A program made the translations under genes and the position numbers. Under the pieces are notes generated by a model that searched no databases, was not told where the DNA came from, and saw only the letters and a list, made by a program, of their open reading frames with translations. Positions 34,939-46,700 of a stretch of DNA of 60,000 bases are shown in pieces (position 1 is the first letter of the stretch; the number at the start of each line of letters is the position of its first letter). The stretch spans positions 2,730,001 to 2,790,000 of the forward strand of contig NC_079879.1 in NCBI RefSeq assembly GCF_029227915.1. The letters are read 5' to 3'. This stretch comes from Hydractinia symbiolongicarpus (Eukaryota > Cnidaria > Hydrozoa > Anthoathecata > Hydractiniidae).

Positions 34939-36952
34939 GTAAGCTATTTCAATTACATTCCAAAATCAATTTGGTATGACTCCATTTCTGGTAACCCATC
35001 ATGATAGAATTATTTTGTTTGATCGTATGTTTTTGTTTGTTTTTCGTTCGTTCGTTTGTTCGTTCGTTTGTAGCTGTTGATTTGAATGAAAATAAGATAT
35101 AATTGTAAGATGGTTTAAAAAAACGTTTTTATATTTTTGAATATTTGATAAATAAGCCTTGTCAAAGTACTTGGTTCTTTAAAATGTTTACAGCTCTTCT
35201 AACTAAAAGTGTTAATAAACTAAAACCTGTCATTACCAAATGCCATTTTTTATCGTTTTCGTGATGAACAGCTTTAGTTGGATCTTCAAAGTCTTTTAAA
35301 TCGATAAAAAAGCTTAGGTTAATAGGCAAATTTACTTTTATGTTTAAAAAATATGTGACTAACTTGTAAGTTAACTTACTCACAATTCGTGTCTGTGTAA
35401 ACCATTATAAATGAGTTTGGTTGATTTAACACACAAAAAACTATTTTTTTAACACTGGATTACTACCTTTAATAATTTTACATAATTTTTACCCCAACTA
35501 CGAGAGATTAATATTAATAATTACCACAAATAAAAATAAACAAGATCCGTTAAATTACAGACTCTTTACTTGTGATGTATTTCTGTAATACATCCCAATC
35601 CCAATATAAAATTCAAATTAAATATTAACACATTAGTTGGTCATTAACACAACATTTTAATGGTCCGTAGTACTCTTCATGAAATGTGCTAAATCACTTT
35701 AGCACATTTTTAAGTGCTGTGCTAAATGTTCCTTGCTTTCATAATGTTCCTGTTAAGTGATGTTTAGTTAATGTCTTCTCTAATTCATTCATTTTTTGAT
35801 CGATGCTCTGATTAAAAGGAGCAACCCCTCTTCTTCTACTTTTATATTAGGGTTTGTTGTATTTAAACTTGCTTCGATAATTTTTGTAAAAGTTAATTCT
35901 AAGATCTTTAAATTTTTGGTAGTTTTATGTCTAGACTTCGGTTGCCCTTTAGATCTGTTACAAGCTAAGTTGATGTTTTTCGCAAAATGAAAAATTAAAT
36001 AATGGCATTTATTACATTTCACTAAACTTAAAAAAAACAATTGATAAAGTTTCAAATACAACAATTGTAAACAGTAAGTGATGACACCAGCACTGGTTCT
36101 AATTCATTACACTCTGTCTGCATAACGCAAATGACACTTATCTAATTTTCCGTCACGAAAATGATGACAAAAGTTTTTCTAAATCTTTTAACATTTTTAA
36201 ACATAATCTATAGTGCTTTTAAGCGATGATTAATTATTAGTCCGTTGATAAGCAAAGCAAAACATTCTGAGTCATTAAATATCACTTCACTTGGGTTGTC
36301 TTACTGTCATGCAAAAAATTCAGCAACTGGTTATCGACTGTATTAACACATGTTTGTTAATGTAACTAATTTTTTGTATGTTCATTGCTTGTGGATGCAA
36401 AATTATTAGCTATATACCTGCTGGATCTTTCAGCTTACATTTGGTCAATAATACAAGTTGGTAATACTACAAATTAACAGAATGGAAGGTTTTTAAAATC
36501 AAGACCTTCCTCCAATGTTTGTTTACGTATGAAACATTTTACGTAATCACTTTTAAACAACTTGTTAATTGGAGTAAAAGAAATGACGACAAATTGTTGT
36601 TAAATATTCTTAATTTAAACTCGTGTAAACCAATTTATCTCCATAATAATATTTAAACAGTCCGTATATATATATTTTTTTTCTAAATTCTTTAACTATG
36701 TCCGTGAAAGAATAATGCAAGAAAAAAAGTTACTATTCTCCTTGAATATTTTTACGTGTAAGTCCGCCTTAATGCCATAATAGAAAATCCAAATCCAGAC
36801 ATTTGTGGTAGAAAGAAAACTACAATTAATTTTTCTCTGCATATAAAATTACACTACATGACGAAATAAAAGCAAGGGAGAACAATAAAGGATACTTTTT
36901 TCTCAGTTGAAGTTAATTTATTTTTATTTTAAATTTTTAAATTTTTTTTTAG
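34939..36952. other. Long intron of the upstream ADAM copy
   Basis: A 2.0-kb intron against 434 bases in the downstream paralog. It holds a (TTCG/TTTG)n run near 35045-35070 and AT-rich sequence. No gene was seen. Confidence 0.4.
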
Positions 36953-39435
36953 TTACATGGTGGCTCAAAATGTGGAAATGGTTTTATCGAGAGAGGAGAA
37001 TCATGTGACTGTGGAACACCTGAAGTATGGTTTGCTATAATGAAACTTTCATGGCTTCATTTGAATTGTTTACACATAACTATTTGCATTTATTTATATC
37101 TTAAAAAACGGCACATTGAATGAAAACGTTATAAGTTAAAACAAATAGCCAAACTTTCTAGTCATTAGTCTTCATAATAAGGTTCCATTTTGTTTTGAAC
37201 GTTCAATAATATTTAAGTTAGTTTTATTGTTAATAATTTAAATTGTTGTTTTGCATTGTTGAATTGCAACGAAGCTTGCTTACCTTTATATCTTGTCTTT
37301 GTAGTCACTGTACTAATATTTAGACTGATACAATGAATTTTATACCTTAGGAATGTAAGGCGTCTGGAGCAGATGCATGCTGTTCACCAAAACAGCACAA
37401 TGTGCAACTGGACCCTGTTGTGACAAATGCAAGGTTATTTTTTTTGTTATTGCTCCTGCTGTTGTTGTTATTAATTTTGTCATCGTTGTCAGCTTCTTTA
37501 TTTTGTGTAAAAATTCAATTTTTTTTAGTTTAAAGCTCAAGGGAAACTTTGTCGGGATAAACTTGACAAAGATTGTGATTTACCAGAATATTGTACTGGC
37601 AAATCTAGCGAGGTAAAATATTTGTAAATTTACATTGCTTTGATGAAAAGAGCATTTTCTAATTCCAACAGTTTGGTTTTCTTTGTCTGATGATTCTAAT
37701 GTTTACGTTTACAAAAGAATCATTATAGCTATTCATTTTTCCGCTCTCATGTAATATATCGCGATTCTTGTTAATAAAATTTTATATTAGACTTTAATAA
37801 AAGGATGAAATAAAAACTATATCTGAGTTACAACCCTTTTTGCAGTGTCCAAGAAATTTTTATGTAAAGGATGGTGTTTCTTGTCATGGCAATAAGGTAA
37901 TGCATTTGTTTATTGAACTCTAGACCAAAACACAAAAGTGTCATATACTGGTGGCATGTAACACTTCGGAAATATATATTGTTTATTGTGTTTGTAGGCA
38001 TATTGCTTTAGAGGTTCGTGCAAAAGCCATGATACACAATGTCAAATATTATGGGGACCAAGTAAGTATTTCCAATATTTGAGAACTTTTGTGCCATTTT
38101 TCTTAATACAAGTTAATCCACAAGGTTCACCATTTGCGAAGTTTTAGATAAAAAACTTCTTTATGTGTCAGAAAAGTAATGTTGCAATTTGATCGGTTAT
38201 CCCACTGATTTCTCGTAAAAATCCTATTTCTACGCAGAAATGAGTTTTAAATTATACTCTAGGCATGAGCAGATATACTTATAAACTAATTCGCTCTCCA
38301 AAACAACAATCTCGTTAACCATTGCTCTGTGAGTGTTTTGTCAAAAAGATTATTCCGTTTTTTTTGTTGTTGCTTTTAATGCCTGTGCAATATACAGACC
38401 TTAAGATTAATCTTCACCCCAATCTTATGGATCAACTTTACAACCACTTAACCCAGACTTCATCATAAAAGTTCCATAATCCGCTATTGTAAACTTTCTA
38501 CCTACCCACTTAATGCTGGTCTAACTCTAAATTTACCAACTGAACTATTTCACGGTTCTATTTTTAGATGCTGTGAAAGCTCACAATGTTTGTTTCACAC
38601 AGAATGAAAAATCTGCGAATGAGTGGGGAAATTGTGGAAAAAATAACCGTGGTGAATTTATACCATGTGCAAAAGCGTAAGAATTTTAAAATTACAATGG
38701 TGGTTATGATAACGCTAACTTTGGTCACAGCATCAAAATGTTTACATTGAAAATTCCCAAAGTTCTGAAGTGTGAAAGTGTCTCAATTTTTAATCTGGCC
38801 TGATGCAAATTTGAATAATTTAATATCTTTTGAATTGCTTTCATTACTGTCATGATACTTTTGCGCATTACAATTTTTTGGCTCCCATTTTTTCAAAAAT
38901 TTTGGCCGTACTTGTTGCAACATCACAACATATTGAGCATTGATTACAAGCACCCTAACTCACAGTTAACTATTCAAAATGGACACTACTACAAATTCTG
39001 ATCTAATGATCATATAAGCATGAAAATTTCACAAAGTGTTTATGTTTTGATATTGTTATTTTTTATGTTTTCATATACTTGACACTTGTCAAGTATGTTT
39101 TTACTGTTATTCAGGATTTTTATTTTTCAGGATTTTATCATTTTTTCGTGCAAAAACTGGAAAATTTGTTATAACCATTTATATTGCTAAAAGAAAATCA
39201 AAATAGAACGACAAAATAAGAATAACACACTTTTGATAGCTGTTGGTATTTTTACCGATTTTTATAATGCTAATGACATAACAGAAAAATTGCTGATACT
39301 AAGTTAATTCTGTAGTTTCATAATATAAAAAGTGCTAATTTTATGGCACAAGTATATTTCAGAATTTATGCACATCGTTTCTTTTTTCTTTATTCTTTTC
39401 ACTGATTTCTGATCCTGTGTTCGTAGGAAAAAAAA

Positions 39436-39482
39436 GTATATCACTATCACTATATCACTATCACTATCACTATCACTATCAA
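39436..39482. repeat. (ATCACT)n microsatellite
   Basis: Repeats of ATCACT interrupted by ATAT, in an intron of the upstream ADAM copy. Confidence 0.85.
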
Positions 39483-41792
39483 AGTATATCACTCTTTCTT
39501 TTCGTTGTCAAGGGAACGTTGAAATGTAACATGACTTTCCAAATAAATTGCCATCTGTTACAATGTTTTAATTTAAACTTATAGATAAGTTATTAGTGTT
39601 TTTTCTTTCCACTGTTGTCTATTTTAGAGATATATTATGTGGCGAAATTCAATGTGCTGGAAAGTCAAATGATCGCCCATTACCTACGTTTCCAGTTATC
39701 GGAAGTAATCGCAAGCGAAATAAAATTATTTACACCTACCGTCAAAAGATCATTCAATGTGTGTAAGTTTTCTCCATTTACATGTCTATCTACGAACCGT
39801 AAATTGAACCAAAAAGAAAGTTTTACTGACAACAAACAGGCACAATAAACAAAGGTGGTATCAAGTCTTTTAAATTTGACCAAATGAAATTGAAATCATT
39901 TTTGTGCATTTTTATATGGGCTAGTATATGGACTGGTATAGCTTAATCATGGTGAGGCCAAGATTCTTGTATTAAGTGCTATAATACCACCATCGATGTA
40001 AATGTTGAATGTAATTGTCTTTCTAACGATACTAAACTGGAAGAAATTTTAATCGTTGACGAGAGGGAATAAAATGTTGTTAACACATTTTTTTACAAGA
40101 AGTAAAGCATAATATATGGGTGGATGTTGCGTTCTAAGAAATTTTAAATGCTGGATACCTACAAAGTTTAACATATTTGAAGCTATGCTATAGTACAAAT
40201 TTTTTGTTTAATAATGTATACCAATTACCAACGCAATTATAAAGCCAGGATCTGAAAAATTCATTTCAAATTAGAATTAAACATGTTTTCAAATTAGCAA
40301 AGGTAATATTTTTCGTACATGTTATGTGTAACTACTAACTTCTGTGCATTTTTTATTTTAGAATGGGCGTGACATCATTAGGAGATGATTTGTTTAATCC
40401 AACGTTAACTCCTGATGGCATAAAATGCGGAGACAATGCAGTATGTGTGATTTCATATTATCCTTTGCTTGATGTTCTGTGCTGATTAGCATAACTAAAA
40501 TTTGACTGTTGATTGCAACAAGCGTACAAGCGTGCAAGGAAGAAAACAAATATGTACAGGTATTTTGGTGGTTGTAAGGGGAATTCAAGGATGGGTCATG
40601 CATCAGTGTCTACCACGTATTAAAACTAAATCCAGCTCAGCAAAGACTAAAGACCACTTAAAAATCTGTCAACTAGAACTCTTTACTACACATTGTCAAC
40701 TAGGGCTTAGCCTAACAAGCTTTAAGACAGATTTTTGAGAATGCCTTTTTTTAAAAAAGAATACCTTCTAGCTAATGACAATCTTTTTTATATATTAAAC
40801 ACTAACTCTTAGGATATATAATTTTCACTTTGCAAGAAAACATGTTGCAACTGTGAAGTTCACACAGGAAACACAGTGGGAGAAAACCATGGAGTCTTAA
40901 TTAACTTCTGTTAAAACGGTAAAGTGATGGTTGCAAACGTTATGAATTGATAATCTTTTAAGAAGTATATAGCGTCAGCTGCAAGCCATTACTGTTCGTC
41001 CATAAATTATGGTCAAAGTTTTTTTTCTAATACATTCCAAATGAAGGATGAAGAATAAAAAAATTAACGAAGTCTGAGATAAGTACGCTAAATTGGTGTC
41101 TGTTGTCCAATTATAACCAGTTATCGTAAATGTGGCAGGATATTCGAAACCTTAGGATATCTAAATGAGGGACAAATCAAGGATATGCGGGAGGGAAAAA
41201 ACACCACCTCCATAAAGTGTAGACAATCAGCAAGATAGATAAGCGATGATAAGTTCAGTTTATAACTAAAAATGTGAGCTTTGAACATTCAAAATGGTGA
41301 TTGTCGCATAACACAAGCCTATTAGTTTCAATGAAGTTGATTTAAGTAAAGTTAAACTTTTTAAAATAACATAAGTTAAATGTTTTTTTTATAGATTTGC
41401 ATGGACCAGAAATGTGTAAATATATCGTCTCTCACACATATTAAAAATTGTCGAAAGGATACTTGTCTCAATGGTGGGGTGAGTACTCGGCTATAATTTA
41501 AAAAAATCTGAAGCTGTAGACATTAGAGACTCAAAATTTCCTAAAATTATTTTTTTTATAAATAACTTTTTTTCCGGTTCAGATTAAAATCTAAAGTTAA
41601 AAGTCATTACATTCTATAAACTGAGTCTTGATTTTGTGTTTCTTTAGCCTCAACTACACATTCCTTTTTGTTCAGGTCTGCAACAATAACGGTCACTGCC
41701 ATTGTCCTCCTGGATATGCATGTCCTAACTGTCTATTTGTTGGTCCTGGTGGAAGTTTAGACTCCGGTCAGGTTTGCATAGGTGGCTATTAG

Positions 41793-43783
41793 AGTGAGTA
41801 AAAATTGGTTTTTTTATTGTTTCAGATAAAATATGGAAAAATGTGTCACCAGATGGATTTCCACATGCAAAACCACATTTCATGTCCATTGTGCAAACAG
41901 TAATAGCAGATAAAACGCTCCATTTCACACATGCTTGGCCATTCAGATTGTCACATGTTTTGTTTTTTGAAACTATATATAATTGTCTAATCCTTAATTG
42001 TTATCAACCGTCATTATATGTACTAATTACCCCCAGGTTAAGATTTCTTTGATCAAAATTGCTTTGCTCTTCTATTTAAATACTGATTTCTTAATTTAAT
42101 ACTTTAGATTAAAAACATTTCTTTTCAAATTGTCAAGTATTTGCAGTTGTATCCACATCAAAGAGTAATTGCAATTCCCTTGGTATTTTTTTATTTAATA
42201 GGTAAAGAGTCAGCCTCCTCGCGAGAGAGTAGCATTTTAGGAGACATTATAGTAGTAGCTATCGGATGTATCTTAAGTAGACTGCATCATATTATGTCCG
42301 ATGTACAATATAAAAATTTATATTTGCGATTCTCTTTGTTGATATTCTCAGGATCTGTTTCATGATTTTATATAAGTCTGTTTTTAGTGACGTGTTTTTT
42401 ATAATTAAGTATTTTTATTTCTTGCTTTTATTTTTTAAGCAGATTTTTTGATTTACTTTTATGTGTGTTTTAATCATTTATGGTTTCGATTAGTTTTTAA
42501 ATATGTTTTTTTGGTTTACATTGCTTGAACGTGTGAATGATATTTCGTCTGTTACTAGGTGAACATCAAACTTTGTGCTAATTAATGATAATTTTAATGG
42601 TATTAAATTATATTTGAAAACTATTTTTAATATTTCTTTGCATTTTTATTTACCACCTAATAGCTGTGCCGGTTACAATGTGTAGTATTTTTATATTCTA
42701 TCTATGCTTGTTCATCTTTTTACATAACTTTTTGATGCAGTTTATTTTATGTAATATATTTGTTTGTTTTTTAAAAAATGTGATTTCGAAAATTAAAAGA
42801 ACTTATAAAAAGTATATAAAATTATCAGATAGAAGTATATATCATCAATAATAACTTGTTACTACTTTTGATAATCATATAGCGAATGCTTTTAAAAGTA
42901 TGTAGCGAAAATACAAATTATCTTTTGAACTCAGGTCCAAAAAGTTAATCTTTGAAATACATCAGCACAAATTGAGGGTTTGTCCCGAATTTCGTTAACT
43001 TCAGACATAGTTCTGCACAGAATTTATTTGATAATGTTTTTTGTTTGTTTGCAGAATAAAGACAACTTATAGCTAGAACAGACGAATTATAGAATTAATT
43101 TAATTTTTAAGACTGGTGAATAATCCTGAACGTTATATAGATCCTTCATAAAGGTTTTTTGTGCTGAACAGAAGTGAATATCAGACATATAACATTCCTA
43201 AATTGTTCATGATGAGTGTTTAATTGCTACTCAAAAAATAATAAATAGGGGAATATAACATTTTCACAGAGTAATGTCATTACGTATAGTTTTTGTTCCT
43301 TTATATTTGTTATTTATGCAGTAATGTTTTGTTTACTAAGTTCAAATCAATGTCTGTGTACATGTTTAAAATGTGATTTATTGATAATCGATTGCTGATA
43401 TATGGATATACATATTTATAAATTTTTAAATGTGATGCTTCAGGATAAAAAATTATTAAGGCACTGAAATGCGTTCAGATAGATTTAAAATTGTAAAAGA
43501 CTGTGGGAAAAAAGAGTTTGGCTGAGTTGTGTTTATTTTTTTTAATTTTGTATTATAAAAACGAACAAACTTAAAATTTATTAGTAGAAGTTAAAATTTT
43601 AAGGGTTTTATTAAAATGATGGTGTCGATGTCTCTGATATTAAGTGGTTTTAACATTTTTCTTTGATTTTTCTCGGTTTTAAATGCTAAAGCATTTTAGA
43701 AATATGAGTACATTATACATTTTTAAAATGTCTTTACCATTAGAAAAGTATAAATACATGACTATTAAGATGAGATTGTAAAT
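41793..43783. other. Spacer between the two ADAM copies
   Basis: About 2 kb with the end of copy A and the 5' flank of copy B. Apart from the candidate exon at 42202-42365, no coding sequence was recognised. The promoter of the downstream gene must lie here; no clear TATA box was identified. Confidence 0.4.
42202..42365 (+). other. Candidate alternative last exon of the upstream ADAM copy
   Basis: An AG acceptor (TTTAATAG) precedes a frame that is in phase with a possible donor inside the last exon (TGCATAG/GTGGCT near 41779). It would encode about 54 residues, including a hydrophobic stretch DIIVVAIGCIL, and then a stop. The transmembrane exon of the downstream gene is at the corresponding position, but sequence similarity is negligible. 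Confidence 0.2.
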
Positions 43784-46700
43784 ATGTTGCTGATCTGTAG
43801 ATGTGTATATGCTTTTCTTATTTCATTACAAATTGTTGCAGGTAAGTCCCTTTGTTTAAATACTAATTGTGTACTTTTAAGAATTTTTTTTCTGACAGTT
43901 GCTCTAAAAATTTGGAAAAGATCGACATAACATGATCACTCAACAATTACTTTTTTACTATAAATTATGTTGTTGGTTTTATTTGTTTGTTTTTATTTAA
44001 AACATCGTATCTAAGCATTTTCTCTTCATCGTATCTAAGCATTTTCTCTTCACTAACTACCATGCTATACAATATACCATACAAAAGATTACATGCAACA
44101 CAAAAATGCTAACGATTCCTTATAATACTGCTTTAGCTTTAAGTTATGAAGACGAAGTAACCACGTATGAGATTGTAGAACCAATTCATCTTGGATCACT
44201 CAGTAGAAATAGGCGAGACCTTTCGACGCGGACTGGTGAAAAAGTATGTATGTTGAAGCTTTTATTGTAAAAAGTGCAACCCCATCCAAGATGCGTACTA
44301 ATTTCTACCTTAATGAGATGTTTGATCCGAAGTGCAGCTAAAAATTTGACAATTGTGTTTATATGCATACAAATCTTGTATAAAATAACCTATAGATTGG
44401 TAGATTATTATACTAGTCGTTAACCCGTGAAAAACAAACTGAAATTTGTCCGTCGAAGCGTTGTAAAAGTATATTCCCTATTTATCACTTAAGTGTTTCG
44501 CGCGTGGGTTAGCTTGGCCTTGTCTTGACCGACAAACAGATGAATTATAACTATTATTGTAGAGATGGGTAGGGTTATGGTTGAGCTAGGGTTAGGGTTA
44601 ACCACTAGTCGATTTTTTAGGCACGTCTCTAGTTGTTTGCAAATTATGTACACTTTTTTTATTCCTCAGGAAAATCACTTGGACTCGACCAAATTTGAAA
44701 TCAATGGATTTCACAAACATTTCACGTTACATTTGCACAAAAACAGGTACAGTGTATTGATCTTCCCATGATGTTGCGTCCAATTTATGTTGCTGCGCAG
44801 TTATTTTGTCTTAAAGAATTCTGGTTTTATCTTAAAAGTTTTGTTTAAGTGTGGTTAGGAATACTTATTTTTTCTCTCACGAGCAGTTTGATATAAAATG
44901 TTGCTTATTTTAATCCTTTAATAACGTCTGAGAATTTTCTGCTGCTGCTGTTTTTGTTGTTTTGATAATGATGTAATATATGGGAAATATATTTTGGCTT
45001 CTTAATGAGTACGTTTATATAGCTAGCATGTAAGTGGCGTGTTGGTGTTTAAAAGAAACAGTTCTTTTTTCTTTATGTGGTTACTAACGTTAGTCACTAA
45101 TGTCAGAGCAGTTATGTATGAATAATGCATTGAAAAAAGATTGCAGTAAATAAATTATAGCATTATTTACATTGTGACTTTGAAATTTTTACTTAAATAG
45201 CCAAAAATTTTGTCCTATACAGCAGTGTCTTGTCTATTGAAGTTATTTCCAACCAAAAATTTTGTCTCCTAGTATAAGTGCTTCGTTAAACTGTTTTCTT
45301 GCCATGTTCAGGTATCTACTACCATCCTCATTTGTGGTGATTAGTCAATTAGATGATGGTACCGATCATATTGAGAAGGTATAAAAACGTTAGCAAAATT
45401 GACCAATGAATGCCAGTGTCTGATTTAAATCTGTGTTAAAGGAGGTCAACATCTTCATTTATGTAAAACGCAAGCTTAGTATATTGTGTGGCCCTGTTTA
45501 ATTAAATCTGTTTAGGGAATTGAACATTGTTATTATCATGGTCACCTTGGCAACCCTGAAGAAACAGCAGTAGCAGTGGACACATGCAATGGTTTAAAGT
45601 ACGGTTTTTTTGAAATAACAAGTGATGCGATTTTGCAATTTATACAACATTGAAGCGAAGTAACTTTTCGTGTATCTTATTTTAGGGGAATAATTCAAGA
45701 TGAAACTGGAGAGGAATATTTCATAGAGCCTCATGTACTTCACAATAAGAATTATGTGAGTTAACGTAAAAACAATATTTTTTGTGTCTTCGAGAGATGT
45801 GCACTTTAAAATGTGGTGGTAAATCTTGATTGGTGTGGTGAACAAAAAAGAATGTTTGTATTAAGGCTTTAACATATATGTTATCCATAAGAAAAAACAA
45901 GTTGCGGTGTTAACGATACTTACTAATAATAGTTTCAGTTGAAAGTTTAACTGTTATTGCTTTTATCGTATCTTATTTTGTTACTTTTCTCTTGTCTTAT
46001 ATTAGGAGTATCACAATAAACATGTGTTGTATAAAACAAAAGATCTAAAGATTAAAAAACAGGGCATGTGTGGTAAGATTTTTGCACTTCATTATAAAAT
46101 CTCTACACTTCTTATTTTTGTATGTATCTACTGCGATTATATTTTTTTATTTCTGTGTATTTTTAGGGCATAACCATACTGGTGACGAATACCATAACGA
46201 ACTAAATTTTTTGTTTAATTCCAAAAAGAAATCGCCCCTGTTTTCCGACCATTTCCGGGTAAATATTTCCCTGCTGGCACATATTATTTGTTATTTGGCG
46301 AGCCTGCATTTTGTTAGGCTGCGCCTATATCTTTTTTTTCCTTGGTAAATGAAAAATGTCAACAAAGGATATAAATCTTGAAAAAAAAATTAACGGCAAC
46401 GAATGTTTTTCATAGAAAAGGAGAGCTACAGAGAACAAAAAATACATTGAAGTTATAGTTGTTCTTGACAAAAGATCGGTAATGTAAATTTTGGTTTGCA
46501 TTTCCACCATATGATCCTTAATTTGGCATAGTTTGTGTGAGACATTCAAAATAAGATGATTTTTACATATTGATTTTTTTAGTATAACAAACGTGGAACA
46601 GTTCAAGCTACGATAACAAGAGGTGTGGAAGTGATGAATTTCGTCGATCTGGTTAGTAGCTGTTTATATTTATTTGTCTTACGTACTTGAATTTTGAGAA

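Larger units (their letters stand above)
27535..41792 (+). pseudogene. Upstream ADAM paralog, catalytic exon lost and frame broken
   Basis: Exon remnants: 27535-27586 (signal peptide), 28967-~29077, 29443-29519, 29962-30028, 30177-30259, 30348-30417, 30666-30732, 31081-31156, 32196-32258, 32365-32433, 32848-32935, 34203-34284, 34608-34659, 34839-34938, 36953-37024, 37351-37433, 37529-37612, 37846-37896, 37998-38061, 38568-38676, 39628-39762, 40362-40440, 41395-41478, 41676-41792. Most match the downstream gene in exon length and phase. Lesions: no in-phase donor for exon 2; exon 8 is 16 bp short; exon 11 has lost its first 88 bp; the HExxH exon is absent; exon 17 is 19 bp short. The cysteine switch (GMCG) and disintegrin loop (CDLPEYC) remain. 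The last exon ends in TAG, with no transmembrane segment. Skipping the missing exon gives a frame-shifted stop. It is most likely a pseudogene; a restructured transcript cannot be excluded. Confidence 0.85.
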
